A DNA stretch of 64,000 nucleotides from an uncultured Nitrospira sp. (GTDB lineage: Bacteria > Nitrospirota > Nitrospiria > Nitrospirales > Nitrospiraceae), in NCBI GenBank assembly GCA_902500995.1, contig CABVSR010000002.1, positions 62,001-126,000 of the forward strand. The letters are read 5' to 3'. The position numbers and the translations under genes were made by a program. The notes beneath the pieces were generated by a model, which was not told where the DNA came from, made no database searches, and worked only from the letters and a program-made list of their open reading frames with translations. Shown one piece after another: positions 25,673-35,284 of the stretch. Each line of letters begins with the position of its first letter. Positions within the stretch are counted from its first letter, which is position 1.

Positions 25673-27469
25673 CTAGCTCCGCTGCCGGCGCTCGGCCGGG
25701 CTTTCCCTGCGTGAGAATCCAAATGCCGAATCGATGAGGCAGACGTGGGAAAACGCCTGGGGAAAATTTCCCACCAGCCGCGCATGCTTCACATCATATT
25801 CTTCCGACAGCAACCCGACATCGTTGCTCAACCCGATCAGGCGTTCGTACAACCGCCGGGCTTCCTCCTCGCGACCGGAGAGCAACAGATTGTCTACCAG
25901 CCAGAACGAACAGGGCAAAAACATCCCCTCGTCGCCGGGCAACCCGTCCAACTGCCCGGAGGGCAGATACCGCATGACCAATCCATCGACGGTCAGCTCC
26001 CGTTCGATGGCGCGGAGGGTTCCCTGCACCCGAGGATCGAGCGCCGGCAGGAACCCCACGAGCGGGATCATTAAGAGACTCCCGTCCAGCGACGTCCCGC
26101 CGTAATACTGCACGAACGTTTCGCGGCTCGCATCATACCCCTCTCGGCAGACCTGCTCGTGGATGGTCTCGCGAAGGGCACGCCATCGATCCAGCGGGCC
26201 GTCCAGACGGCACCGTTCGATCGCCTTCACGGCTCGATCGACCGCGACCCAGGCCATCACCTTGGAATGGGTAAAATGCCGGCGCGGGCCTCGAACCTCC
26301 CAGATGCCCTCGTCAGGGCGATCCCAGGCCGATTCGAGAAATTCCATGATGGCATGTTGCACCCGCCAGGAATCTTCATTGGCGGCGAGACCCAATTCCC
26401 TGGCCTGGTGCAGGGTGTCCATCATCTCTCCGTAGACGTCCAGCTGAAATTGTTGAGAGGCCGCATTGCCGATCCGCACCGGCACGGAACGCTCGTATCC
26501 AGGCAGCCAGGATAACTCCAACTCCGTCAGCCGCCGTTCCCCGCCGATGCCATACATGATCTGCAGGTCGGACGGCTTCCCGGCCACGGCGCGCAGCAAC
26601 CACTCGCGCCAGGCCTTGGCTTCGCTGCGATATCCGGCCGTCAACAACGAATAGAGCGTGAACGTCGCATCCCGGATCCAGCAGTACCGGTAATCCCAGT
26701 TGCGGATGCCCCCCAACAGTTCCGGGAGCGACGTGGTCGGCGCGGCGACCATGCCTCCCGTCGGCGCGTAGGTCAGCGCTTTGAGCGTAATCAGCGAGCG
26801 GATGACTGGTTCGCGCCAAGGCCCCTGATAGGTGCATTGCTGCGACCATTTCTTCCACCAGCGCTCGGTCTCAGACAGCGCCCGTTCAGTGATCAGCGGT
26901 TTGGGGGCCGGGTCATGTGAGGCTCGCCACGTGAGGGTGAGCGGAATTTCCTGCCCTTCTGTGACGGTAAAGTCGGCGACGGTCGAAAACCCTACGCCTC
27001 GCAATTCGAGCTCGGTCTCCAGGTAGACCGAATCAGGACCGGCGACCGCTTTTAGAAAGCGGCGCTGATGGCTGACCCAGGGCACGATCGATCCATAATC
27101 GAAACGCAGCGTCAATTCCATTTTCATCCGCACCGTGCCCTTGACTCCCGCGACGATGCGCACCACATTGATGTCGCGATCACGCGGCGGCATAAAATCG
27201 AGCACCATGGCCGTGCCGGTCGGCGTGACGTACTGGGTCTCCAGCACGAGGGTGTCGCCCCGGTACTGCCGTCGAATACTGGTGGGATTCTCGTGGGGCG
27301 TGATCAGCCACCGGCCGTGGTCCGGCGTGCCGAGCATGGCGGCGAAGCAAGCCGGTGAGTCGAAGCGCGGCAGGCACAGCCAATCGAGGGATCCTTCACG
27401 CGAAATCAGCGCCGCCGTCTGGGTGTCGCCGATTATGGCGTAGTCTTCGATTTTCGTCGCAACAGTCAT
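25673..27469 (-). CDS. GH15 glucoamylase/trehalase-like glycoside hydrolase
   Basis: 598 aa. The ATG at 27469 is chosen for the GAGAGG site; a GTG two codons earlier is possible. The N-terminal beta domain (IEDYAIIGDTQTAALISREGSLDWLCLPRFDSPACFAAMLG) and the (alpha/alpha)6 catalytic domain with YRYCWIRDATFTLYSL and ELSWLPGYERSVPVRIGNAAS are diagnostic for GH15. Members hydrolyse alpha-glucans from the non-reducing end or act on trehalose; the sequence alone does not decide which. It fits the glycogen/trehalose theme with glgX, glgC and treY. No CYAGGG box was found upstream. Confidence 0.93.
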   Translation of the reverse strand: MTVATKIEDYAIIGDTQTAALISREGSLDWLCLPRFDSPACFAAMLGTPDHGRWLITPHENPTSIRRQYRGDTLVLETQYVTPTGTAMVLDFMPPRDRDINVVRIVAGVKGTVRMKMELTLRFDYGSIVPWVSHQRRFLKAVAGPDSVYLETELELRGVGFSTVADFTVTEGQEIPLTLTWRASHDPAPKPLITERALSETERWWKKWSQQCTYQGPWREPVIRSLITLKALTYAPTGGMVAAPTTSLPELLGGIRNWDYRYCWIRDATFTLYSLLTAGYRSEAKAWREWLLRAVAGKPSDLQIMYGIGGERRLTELELSWLPGYERSVPVRIGNAASQQFQLDVYGEMMDTLHQARELGLAANEDSWRVQHAIMEFLESAWDRPDEGIWEVRGPRRHFTHSKVMAWVAVDRAVKAIERCRLDGPLDRWRALRETIHEQVCREGYDASRETFVQYYGGTSLDGSLLMIPLVGFLPALDPRVQGTLRAIERELTVDGLVMRYLPSGQLDGLPGDEGMFLPCSFWLVDNLLLSGREEEARRLYERLIGLSNDVGLLSEEYDVKHARLVGNFPQAFSHVCLIDSAFGFSRRESPAERRQRS

Positions 27470-27567
27470 CGGCACCTCTCATGGAGACATGCTATAAGTA
27501 GTCTAATGGTGCTCAACTGTACAGAGTGCCACCAGCCTAAACAATCCCACTGACTCGAGGAGGATCT

Positions 27568-27897
27568 ATGCGAAAAATCCTGGCAAAAAAAACCCAGCCC
27601 CGCAAAAAAACCGTGGCCCCCAGGAAACGCGGCCAAAAGCGCGACATCGAGCCGGCCGCGCACGTCATCGAACGAAAAACCAAGAAGCGGCCGAAGACAT
27701 CCACTGCTTCGGCGGCATCCACCAAGGTGAAAACGACGAAGGAGACCAGCACAAAGAAGGTCGCAAAAAAACGTGCGTCCGATGCCGGTCGTCAAGCCAA
27801 AAAGGTCGGCCAAGCCGTGGGGAAGGTTCTCGGCCGAGCGATCGGCACCGTCGAGCGGGCGCTCACCAAGGTGATGTCCGCTACTGATAAGAAATAA
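27568..27897 (+). CDS. Lysine-rich histone H1-like protein
   Basis: 109 aa, strong GAGGAGG site. Very basic: Lys/Arg/Thr/Ala repeats (KKTQPRKKTVAPRKRGQKR, KVKTTKETSTKKVAKKRASD) and a short amphipathic C-terminal helix (GQAVGKVLGRAIGTVERALTKVM). It resembles bacterial histone H1-like and AlgP-type tails that bind DNA without sequence preference. Divergent from the GH15 gene. Could compact the nucleoid under stress (inference). Confidence 0.75.
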   Translation: MRKILAKKTQPRKKTVAPRKRGQKRDIEPAAHVIERKTKKRPKTSTASAASTKVKTTKETSTKKVAKKRASDAGRQAKKVGQAVGKVLGRAIGTVERALTKVMSATDKK

Positions 27898-27924
27898 CCT
27901 ACAGGAACACCTCAGCAGGGATCA

Positions 27925-27969
27925 CTAGGGAGACGCCTAGGACGGATTGTTGCGACCGCCCGCTACAAT
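27925..27969 (+). promoter_or_regulatory. CYAGGG-box promoter of the proline-rich exported protein
   Basis: Box CTAGGGAGACGCCTAG (27925-27940), 23 bp, then TACAAT (27964-27969). The leader to ATG 28020 is about 44 nt. One of the best-matching sites, and its -10 differs from TATAAT by one base. Confidence 0.75.
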
Positions 27970-28019
27970 CACGTTGAGCATGCGGGCAATCATGGCTCGT
28001 ATTGCGTGGAGGTGATCTC

Positions 28020-28340
28020 ATGGCTCGGAGCGCATATGATCGACGGATCGTGATGATACTTTTTCTCGCAACCGCATCACCCACTCTTGGATTCGCTGCC
28101 GATCCTCGTCCCCCGGAGCCGACTCAGGCCCCAGAGACACAACATCCCGCTCCCGCGCCGCCGCCCTCCAAAATCGATCCTGGCATTCAAGTCACGCCGG
28201 ACATTCCGCCGAATCCCAAATCGATCGTGCCCCCGCCGGTCGTCGACCCAAAGATGGTGATCGATCCGGAACAACCGGGCGGGCCGGCTGATCCGAAATC
28301 ACCCTCAAAGCCGGACGCCTCGCCGCCACCCGCGCGCTGA
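28020..28340 (+). CDS. Exported proline-rich protein
   Basis: 106 aa with a near-perfect GGAGGTGATC ribosome-binding site. A signal peptide (RRIVMILFLATASPTLGFA) is followed by a chain of Pro, Asp, Lys and Ala (RPPEPTQAPETQHPAPAPPP and PPNPKSIVPPPVVDPKMVID). No folded domain is evident. It is likely an extended periplasmic or wall-spanning spacer, one of four proline-rich mini-proteins in this window. Confidence 0.7.
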   Translation: MARSAYDRRIVMILFLATASPTLGFAADPRPPEPTQAPETQHPAPAPPPSKIDPGIQVTPDIPPNPKSIVPPPVVDPKMVIDPEQPGGPADPKSPSKPDASPPPAR

Positions 28341-28386
28341 GACGTGCACACGCAGTACAAACCGCGCGCCGATCGGGCAAGTATTC

Positions 28387-29655
28387 TCATGTCCGTTTGA
28401 TGCGTTCTTTCCAATAAATCAGTCGCGCGCCCGGCTTAAACGTCAGGTAGTACCATATCCACTCGAACATCACCCGGACTCGATTTCGGAAGCCGATCAG
28501 AAAAAAGATATGGACGAAACACCAGGCCAGCCAGGCGACGATCCCGGACAGTGACAGGGGTCCGAACTGCGCGACCGCCTTGGCCCTGCCGATCGTCGCC
28601 AGAATGCCGCGATCCCGGTATACGAAGGGCGCGCGCCGCTCGGGCGGGACGCCTCGACTGATCATCCCGGCCACGTACCGACCTTCTTGCATGGCGACCG
28701 CCGCGAGGCCCGGCAAGGGTTTGCCCTCCGCAGAGGGGCAATGCGCCGCGTCGCCGATCACGAACAGCCATGGATCGCCGCGCAGACTCAGATCCGGTTC
28801 GACCATCACGCGCCCCGACGAATCCAAGGGCACCCCGAGTGAGCTCAGGATGGGCGAGGCCACATTGCCGGCGGCCCAGATCACATGGGCGCTCCGGATG
28901 AACTCCTCTCCTGCCAGGACGCCTTTTGAGTTCACATCCTGAACCCGGCGGTTCAAGAGCACCGTCACCCCGAGGCGTTCGAGGGAGGCCTGCGCCCGGC
29001 GGGACAAGGCGAGAGGGAAGGCTTCGAGGATTCGCGGCCCTCCTTCGATGAGCAGAATGCGGCAAGTCGTTTCTCGAAGGACCGGAAAATCCGGTGTCAT
29101 CGCCTTTCTGCCGATTTCTGCCAGCGCTCCCGCCAGTTCCACTCCCGTGGGGCCGCCTCCCACGATGACGAAGGTCAGCTCATCGAGGGCATCCGGGGTG
29201 CCTTTGACTCGTTCGGCCTTCTCGAAAGCCATGAGCATCCGCTCGCGGATCTCCAACGCATCCGGCAACGTCTTGAGTCCCGGCGCATCCGCTTCCCATG
29301 CGGCGTGCCCGAAATACGAATGGCAGGCGCCCGGCGCGAGAATCAACGCGCTGTAGGAGATCGGATCCCCGTCCCGGAGATCGATACGCCGGGCCGCGCG
29401 GTGGATCGCCATCACTTCATTCAGCAGGATCCGGACATTGCGTTGGGAGCGAAAGAGGGTGCGCAGCGGCCAGGCGATATCACCGGGAGACAAGGCGGCC
29501 GTGGCGACTTGATAAAGTAATGGTTGAAACAGGTGGTGATTCACCCGATCGATGAGGACGACGTCTCGCAGGGTGCCCTGCAAGGCCCGCGCGGCAGCCA
29601 ACCCGCCGAATCCGCCTCCGACGACGACCACCGGATCCCGGCGATGCTGTTCCAC
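28387..29655 (-). CDS. ndh: Type II NADH:quinone oxidoreductase (NDH-2)
   Basis: 422 aa from a GTG behind AAGGAGCAGGAG. FAD-binding motif VVVGGGFGGLAAARAL at the N-terminus, second nucleotide motif VIVGGGPTGVELAGALAE, and the FAD-ribityl motif LFVIGDAAHCPS. The C-terminal 70 residues hold an amphipathic or hydrophobic segment (GIVAWLAWCFVHIFFLIGF) for membrane attachment. It oxidises NADH and reduces quinone without pumping protons, which could lower reactive-oxygen formation. Divergent from the glycosyltransferase; the box between them faces the other way. Confidence 0.93.
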   Translation of the reverse strand: MEQHRRDPVVVVGGGFGGLAAARALQGTLRDVVLIDRVNHHLFQPLLYQVATAALSPGDIAWPLRTLFRSQRNVRILLNEVMAIHRAARRIDLRDGDPISYSALILAPGACHSYFGHAAWEADAPGLKTLPDALEIRERMLMAFEKAERVKGTPDALDELTFVIVGGGPTGVELAGALAEIGRKAMTPDFPVLRETTCRILLIEGGPRILEAFPLALSRRAQASLERLGVTVLLNRRVQDVNSKGVLAGEEFIRSAHVIWAAGNVASPILSSLGVPLDSSGRVMVEPDLSLRGDPWLFVIGDAAHCPSAEGKPLPGLAAVAMQEGRYVAGMISRGVPPERRAPFVYRDRGILATIGRAKAVAQFGPLSLSGIVAWLAWCFVHIFFLIGFRNRVRVMFEWIWYYLTFKPGARLIYWKERIKRT

Positions 29656-29731
29656 GCTCCTGCTCCTTGACGCTGACGAACAGAGCCCCCGCTTCTCCGC
29701 GCATCATTCCGGAGCAGGCAGAGGGTGGCTA

Positions 29732-29776
29732 CTAGGGAGCCGCCTAGTTCTGAATCGTTCACCGGCTCGTTAGGAT
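29732..29776 (+). promoter_or_regulatory. CYAGGG-box promoter of the glycosyltransferase gene
   Basis: Box CTAGGGAGCCGCCTAG (29732-29747), 23 bp, then TAGGAT (29771-29776). No TANNNT occurs at this spacing on the ndh side. The leader is long, about 130 nt, and contains a possible 17-codon reading frame (29819-29872) without a ribosome-binding site. Confidence 0.65.
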
Positions 29777-29914
29777 GACCCTCGCAACAATCCGCATCAC
29801 ATAGAGTGATTCCCCCATGTCGCAACTCATGACTACCCTCCGATTCTCCGTTCGCTGTCCATCCAATTGAGGTCGCCACGCACCGTCACCGGTCGAAAAA
29901 AAGGAGCCAGTTGT

Positions 29915-31003
29915 ATGAAGATCGCCCAGGTCGCGCCCCTATGGGAAAGTGTTCCACCGGTTCTCTATGGCGGAACAGAACGCATTGTGTCATGCATCAC
30001 GGAAGAGTTGGTCCGGCAGGGCCATGAGGTCACGCTCTTTGCCAGCGGCGACTCCACGACGAGCGCACGCCTCATGCCGATGTGCGCCGAGGCGCTCCGC
30101 TCCACCACAGTCATCATGAACTATGAGGCTCCCTTGACCGCCATGATCGAAAAGGTATTCAGCTCCGCGCCGGAGTTCGATCTCATCCATTCGCATTTGG
30201 AGTTTATTCCGTTTCCTCTCGCCAGGCGGTGCCGCACCCCGATGCTCACCACGCTGCATGCCCGGCTGGACCAGCCTGAGCTGGTTCCCGTCTTCAGAAA
30301 ATTTGTCGACCTTCCGTTGGTATCCGTGTCCGACGCCCAACGCGAGCCCCTGGCCTGGGCCAACTGGCAGGCCACCATCCATCCTGGCCTGCCGAAACAC
30401 CTGTATGCACCGCAAGAAGAGCAAGGGCGTTATCTGCTCTTCCTCGGCCGCGTGGCGCCTGAAAAGGGATTGGATCGGGCGATTGAGATCGCCACACGGG
30501 TGGAGATGCCGTTGCGCATCGCCGCGAAGATCGACAGGCAACATGCCGCCTATTACAAGTCGGTGATCGAGCCGCTGCTGGATCACCCGCTGGTGGAATT
30601 TCTAGGTGAGGTCACTGACATTGAGAAAGAAGATTTGCTGGGCCATGCCTATGCCCTGCTGGCCCCCAATACGTGGCCGGAGCCCTTCGGGCTGGCATTG
30701 ATAGAGGCGCTGGCCTGCGGGACGCCCGTCATTGGAACTCGCTGCGGCGCCATCCCCGAAATTGTCGAACATGGAGTGACAGGGTTTCTCTGTGACACCC
30801 TGGAGGACATGGCACAGTCGATCAGACATGTCCCGTTGCTGGAACGGACCCGATGCCGGCAATCGTTCGAGCTCCGGTTTTCTGCGGAACGGATGGCGCA
30901 AAACTATGTAGCGGTCTACGGGAACCTGCTCGGAGTCCCGGCCAAGGCGCCGGTGACGTCTTCGGATCTCGCTTTCGGTCTGACTCCTGCCAAACAGGGC
31001 TGA
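29915..31003 (+). CDS. GT4-family glycosyltransferase
   Basis: 362 aa from the ATG behind AAAAGGAG. N-terminal Rossmann domain with the acceptor-side loop PPVLYGGTERIVSCITEELVRQGHEVTLFASGDS, and C-terminal GT-B domain with LFLGRVAPEKGLDRAIEIA and the E-x7-E motif EPFGLALIEALACGTPVIG. Retaining sugar transfer from an NDP-sugar. The acceptor is not evident; glycogen-like, trehalose-like or exopolysaccharide products all occur in the family. Its stress-type promoter suggests a protective glycan. Confidence 0.92.
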   Translation: MKIAQVAPLWESVPPVLYGGTERIVSCITEELVRQGHEVTLFASGDSTTSARLMPMCAEALRSTTVIMNYEAPLTAMIEKVFSSAPEFDLIHSHLEFIPFPLARRCRTPMLTTLHARLDQPELVPVFRKFVDLPLVSVSDAQREPLAWANWQATIHPGLPKHLYAPQEEQGRYLLFLGRVAPEKGLDRAIEIATRVEMPLRIAAKIDRQHAAYYKSVIEPLLDHPLVEFLGEVTDIEKEDLLGHAYALLAPNTWPEPFGLALIEALACGTPVIGTRCGAIPEIVEHGVTGFLCDTLEDMAQSIRHVPLLERTRCRQSFELRFSAERMAQNYVAVYGNLLGVPAKAPVTSSDLAFGLTPAKQG

Positions 31004-31019
31004 ACGTCTCTCCACGCAC

Positions 31020-31053
31020 GAAGGGCAGGCGCTCGTTCGAACGCCTGCCCTTC
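31020..31053. terminator. Bidirectional hairpin terminator
   Basis: Perfect 12-bp arms GAAGGGCAGGCG / CGCCTGCCCTTC with a 10-nt loop, located between the ends of the glycosyltransferase (+) and the PRC-barrel gene (-). There is no long T run on either side. Confidence 0.7.
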
Positions 31054-31083
31054 TCGATCTCAACCTAAACCTGCGCTGTATGT

Positions 31084-31797
31084 TTAGCGCTTGCTGCTCG
31101 GGTTGCCACCTTCAAATCCAGGAGCTTTTCCCGAGGGCATTCCGCTCGTGCCGCTGGGTCCGCCGCCGCCCACCGACTCTTCACCCATGGATCCGGTGGC
31201 TTCGGGGCCCTTTTGGCCCGGGACACCGGGGTTCCCCGATACGGTCGGGGCTTCCCGAACCTGTCCCATCTTGTCCTTGTATTCCTGCAGGTCAGGAGAC
31301 TTATCCTTGCTGCTGCTCATCGGCAAGGCGTTTTGAATCTCCTCTTTCTTCATCGTCAATTGGAGCTTATCGCCCTTCGTTTTGAATTGGCTCCATCTGA
31401 TCGGCTGCGGCCGTTTGGATTCGTTGGAGACAAACACCACATATTCGATGTCTCCGGTTTTTTCATCCTTCATGACCTGCTGAATTTTGCCGATTTCCTC
31501 TCCGCTCACGCTGAAGACCGACGCGTTGAGGTACTTGCTGTCCTTCATTTCCACGAGCTTGCCTTGGCGTACAGGGGTGTCCGCATATTCTTCTGGAATC
31601 CCCTGTTTCCCACCCGTCAGATCCGTCTTTTTATCGAACGACGGTGACTCCTTCGGGGTGCTCGTGCCTGCACCTTTTCCCATGGTTGAATCCGGCGCCG
31701 GCGCGCCGGAACCAGTAGAGACCTGGCTAAACGCCGGCGTGCCGGCCATCAACGCCAACGCGATCGTTCCCGCATACATTGCCATTCGTCGATTCAT
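31084..31797 (-). CDS. Exported PRC-barrel-like protein
   Basis: 237 aa from ATG with AAAAGGAG. Signal peptide (AMYAGTIALALMAGTPAFSQ), a Ser/Gly/Thr-rich spacer, then a PRC-barrel-like unit (SVFSVSGEEIGKIQQVMKDEKTGDIEYVVFVSNE and QPIRWSQFKTKGDKLQLT, about 103-168), ending in a long Gly/Ser/Pro tail. PRC barrels are protein-interaction beta domains; the exported form may act at the envelope. It follows the small PRC protein by 54 bp in one operon. Confidence 0.82.
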   Translation of the reverse strand: MNRRMAMYAGTIALALMAGTPAFSQVSTGSGAPAPDSTMGKGAGTSTPKESPSFDKKTDLTGGKQGIPEEYADTPVRQGKLVEMKDSKYLNASVFSVSGEEIGKIQQVMKDEKTGDIEYVVFVSNESKRPQPIRWSQFKTKGDKLQLTMKKEEIQNALPMSSSKDKSPDLQEYKDKMGQVREAPTVSGNPGVPGQKGPEATGSMGEESVGGGGPSGTSGMPSGKAPGFEGGNPSSKR

Positions 31798-31851
31798 ATC
31801 GATTCTCCTTTTGTGAAATGCATGCACTACACCTGTCTCTGTGATCCTGAA

Positions 31852-32211
31852 TTACCAATAGGGCTTGTATCCATAATAGGTATGCAACCGCTCGGCCCAG
31901 GCAGAATCGGCCATGTCGGGCCACCGATCCTTATCAAACCCTTCGGCTTGCTCCAGCCGTTCCCGCGGGACGTTCAGAATAAAGAAATCTCCGCCTGCGG
32001 AAATCGAGAGCGCGCCCCATGGCAAGGCGAACAGCTTGTCGCCTAAGCCCATAAAACCGCCGAACGACAGTACGGCGTAGGCGATGCGCCCCTGGTCCAG
32101 ATCGATCATGAGCGAGTGAATCTCACCCAGATCCTCTCCGGCCGCGTTTTGAACCGCGGTTCCTTCGATGGTCGATGCGGTCAGCAGTCTCCGTCCTATA
32201 TGTGTAGCCAT
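31852..32211 (-). CDS. PRC-barrel domain protein (cytoplasmic)
   Basis: 119 aa from the ATG behind GAGGAGGAG. PRC-barrel core TIEGTAVQNAAGEDLGEIHSLMIDLDQGRIAYAVLSFGG and FALPWGALSI, then a helical tail ending HTYYGYKPYW. Family members serve in electron-transfer complexes and stress responses. First gene of the two-PRC operon, about 69 nt after its predicted transcription start. Confidence 0.9.
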   Translation of the reverse strand: MATHIGRRLLTASTIEGTAVQNAAGEDLGEIHSLMIDLDQGRIAYAVLSFGGFMGLGDKLFALPWGALSISAGGDFFILNVPRERLEQAEGFDKDRWPDMADSAWAERLHTYYGYKPYW

Positions 32212-32286
32212 CTTCTCCTCCTCTGGGGTTAGAAAATCGGATGCGGCCCGTGCCCGCTGCGTCGAGATCACGCCCTCTTTCTTGTA

Positions 32287-32331
32287 GTGTTAACTCCCGA
32301 TCTGGATGGGGGCAGCTAGGAATGACCCTAG
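32287..32331 (-). promoter_or_regulatory. CYAGGG-box promoter of the PRC-barrel operon
   Basis: Minus direction: box CTAGGGTCATTCCTAG (32331-32316), 23 bp, then TAACAC (32292-32287). Confidence 0.65.
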
Positions 32332-32356
32332 AAATTCGCCAGGCGAGCGAGCTCCA

Positions 32357-35257
32357 TCAGAAGCAACGATCCAGCAGGGCCACGGGGCAATCACGTAGTA
32401 GTGCTTTAACTGGGAGCGTTTGTTTCCCGTTTTCTGTGACCGTTTCGAAACGTTCCCCTGTCAGCAGATTGATGTAGTCCGACCCGGCCTTCCATGACGG
32501 CACTGTCAGGCGACTGTCCTGCCAGGGATCGCTGGCCTCCACCAGGCTGCTCGACTCCCCAAGGAATTCTGCGGTCAGGCGGGGCACGACGGTGACGATG
32601 GCCTGTTCCTGATGCAAGCGGGCGAAGGCGCAGAGATTCGCCCGACGCGCGCCCTCGCATTCCAGCGGTACATAATCCCCTTCAAGATAGAGCGCTGCAT
32701 GTTCGCGCCGGTGACGGAGCGCGGTTTGCAAAAGGTATAACTTGATGCGGCCGTCATCCCAGGATTCCATCAGGCGGCGAACCAGGGCGCGTCGATCAGT
32801 GACCTCCTCCCCGGTCCCCTGCCGGAAGTCTTGCAGGAGCCTGGCGCGAAGGTCGAAGTCCACGGGCCGTCGATTGTCGGGATCCACCAGACTGAATTCC
32901 CATAACTCCGTGCCTTGATAACAATCAGGAATCCCGGGGGCGGTCAGCTTCACCAGCAACTGCGCCAGCGAGTTCTGCATGCCGCACCGCGCCACGAATG
33001 CCTGAAAGGGCAGAAACTCTTCCAGAAACGGATTCGAAACGGAGCGATCCAGAATCCCGCGCACAAACCGGCGCACCGCGTCCTCGTAGTCCTCACGAGG
33101 ATTCACCCACCCCGTGTGCACCTTCGCTTCGCGGATCGATTTGAGCATGTACTGTACGAGACGCTCCTTCAACGTCTCGTACTGCTTGTCATCCACCGGC
33201 AACGGAGGCCAGACTCCCACCAACGTTTGATACAGCAGATATTCTTCATTGCGATCCGGAGCGATGAGGTCGTCGACTTTGATCCGGAACCGCCGGTTGT
33301 GCTTGCTCCATTGGGCCAGCGCGGCGCGCCACCGTTCAGGGATCTCCGATAACACGTTGATCCTCGCGCGCACATCTTCGCCGCGTTTCGTATCATGCGT
33401 GGATGTCGTCAGCATCGTGTGGGGCCAATGCGCCCGCCGTTCCCGGGCGGCCTTGTGAAAGGCCTCGACCGACAGGCCATACTGCGCCGGTTCGCCTCCC
33501 ACTTCATTGAGCGAGACAAGCCGGTTGTAAATGTAGAACGCCGTGTCCTCGATGCCCTTCGCCGTAACCGGGCTGGTCGTTTGCTGGAACTTCGTCACAA
33601 ACCGCACTTGATCCGCGTGGGTCAGTTTGACGCGGTCTTCCAGGCGCTTGAAGAGCAGATCCCGGACGAAATCGAAGACCTGGCCGCTCAAGGTCGGATT
33701 GCGGCGTTTGGCCCTGGTGACGGCCATCGTGATGTAAGTGCGATCGCGGTCCAGCAACTCTTTCTGCTCGGCCGTGATGTAGGAGCGGTACACGGGGAAG
33801 CAGGCGATCAGTTCGGTGATGGCGTGGGTCAAACTGTTCAAGGTGAAGTCCCGGTATTGCCGGTCCTTTTCCGAGAGCAGATTTAACTGGTGCCCCAGCA
33901 CATTGAGTTCGCTGGACATCGAGGCCCGCATGATCAGCTTTTTCGTGAAATAGACGAGGTCGTCGTAGACGATCCGCTGGCCGACGAATCGCTGATACAG
34001 CATCTCCATCGACCGTTCCTTCGCGGAGTGGATGAAGAGTCCGTTGACCAGATTCAAAAAATCGTAGCCGGTCGTGCCGGCGACCGGCCAGGTCGCAGGG
34101 AGCGATTCGCCTTTGCCGAGAATTTTCTCCACGACGACGAACAGCGAGGCCGGCTCGCCGGAAGGTGAAGGCGGAAGTTCCCGGGCCGCCCATTCCTGCA
34201 ATTGAACCAGGTAATGCTCCGGGTCATAGAGTCCATCCACATGGTCGATCCGCAGGCCCGTCGCCACGCCGCGTTTGAGGAGACGGAACACCAGCCGGTG
34301 AGATTCGTGAAAGACGCGCGCTTCTTCCGTGCGTATCGCCGCCAATTCGTTGATATCGAAAAATCGCCGGTAGTTGATTTCCTCGGACGCCACTCGCCAG
34401 GAAGCCAGCCGGTAACTTTGCTCATCGAGCAGCGCATCCAGTCGGTCGAAGCTGGCTGAATCTCCTTTGACACCGTTGTACCTCTCCACATTGGCCGCCA
34501 GATGCAATCGGATCGTTTCATTCCCGGTCACGAGGGCAGCGAGGCGGCGCCTGATGATGCCCGATTCCCGGTACCGCTCGGCGATACGCGCCGGATCGCG
34601 CTCGTTTCTGGGCGGGAGATTTCTCAATGCGGTCAGAATACTGAGCAATTCCTGCACATCGCCCTGATCCTGCTCTCCCGCTTGCGCCGTCAAGTCGGCC
34701 AGGCGGAACGACAGAATGCCCTCCCAGGATTGAGGCGCGACGGGAAACCGGTGGTCGAAGTAGGTGACGATGAATCCGCCGTCCGCATACAGCAACCGAA
34801 TGTCCTGATTCTCCAGCACCGCCCCGTACTGTTCCCCCAGGATGGGCAGCAGCACCTTGTCCTCGAGTTCGCGCTTCAGCGGCGACCAATCGATGTCGAA
34901 TGCCGTCGCATACCGGGAACCGGGACCGTGCTCCAGCACATCCCACCACCAGCGGTTCTCTGTGGATCGAATGCCCATGTGATTGGGCACCACATCCAAC
35001 AGCAACCCCATGCCGTGCTGGATGAGCGACGCGGCGAAGTCGTCGAAATCCTGCTCCGTCCCCAGCTCGGGGTTGAGACACTCCGGGTCCACGAGATCAT
35101 ACCCGTGCATGCTGCCCGGAACGGCTTTCAGGATCGACGAGACATAACAGTCGGTGATGCCGAGGGCATGGAGATAGGGGACAATTCGAGCGGCGTCGCG
35201 AAACGTAAAGGTATGGTTGAGCTGCAGACGGTAAGTCGCAACCGGGATACGCGGCAT
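32357..35257 (-). CDS. treY: Malto-oligosyltrehalose synthase TreY (GH13)
   Basis: 966 aa. N-terminus IPVATYRLQLNHTFTFRDAARIVPYLHALGITDCYVSSI is characteristic of TreY. GH13 motifs are visible: LLLDVVPNHMG, GLRIDHVDGLYDP (nucleophile Asp), FVVVEKILGKGE (acid Glu) and LTTSTHDTKRGEDVRARI. It converts the reducing end of malto-oligosaccharides to a trehalosyl unit, which TreZ releases. No treZ or treS lies in this window. It follows glgC by 27 bp, so ADP-glucose supply and trehalose formation are on one transcript. Confidence 0.96.
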   Translation of the reverse strand: MPRIPVATYRLQLNHTFTFRDAARIVPYLHALGITDCYVSSILKAVPGSMHGYDLVDPECLNPELGTEQDFDDFAASLIQHGMGLLLDVVPNHMGIRSTENRWWWDVLEHGPGSRYATAFDIDWSPLKRELEDKVLLPILGEQYGAVLENQDIRLLYADGGFIVTYFDHRFPVAPQSWEGILSFRLADLTAQAGEQDQGDVQELLSILTALRNLPPRNERDPARIAERYRESGIIRRRLAALVTGNETIRLHLAANVERYNGVKGDSASFDRLDALLDEQSYRLASWRVASEEINYRRFFDINELAAIRTEEARVFHESHRLVFRLLKRGVATGLRIDHVDGLYDPEHYLVQLQEWAARELPPSPSGEPASLFVVVEKILGKGESLPATWPVAGTTGYDFLNLVNGLFIHSAKERSMEMLYQRFVGQRIVYDDLVYFTKKLIMRASMSSELNVLGHQLNLLSEKDRQYRDFTLNSLTHAITELIACFPVYRSYITAEQKELLDRDRTYITMAVTRAKRRNPTLSGQVFDFVRDLLFKRLEDRVKLTHADQVRFVTKFQQTTSPVTAKGIEDTAFYIYNRLVSLNEVGGEPAQYGLSVEAFHKAARERRAHWPHTMLTTSTHDTKRGEDVRARINVLSEIPERWRAALAQWSKHNRRFRIKVDDLIAPDRNEEYLLYQTLVGVWPPLPVDDKQYETLKERLVQYMLKSIREAKVHTGWVNPREDYEDAVRRFVRGILDRSVSNPFLEEFLPFQAFVARCGMQNSLAQLLVKLTAPGIPDCYQGTELWEFSLVDPDNRRPVDFDLRARLLQDFRQGTGEEVTDRRALVRRLMESWDDGRIKLYLLQTALRHRREHAALYLEGDYVPLECEGARRANLCAFARLHQEQAIVTVVPRLTAEFLGESSSLVEASDPWQDSRLTVPSWKAGSDYINLLTGERFETVTENGKQTLPVKALLRDCPVALLDRCF

Positions 35258-35284
35258 ATCGATGTCAGCCGGCGAGTGCCGCCC

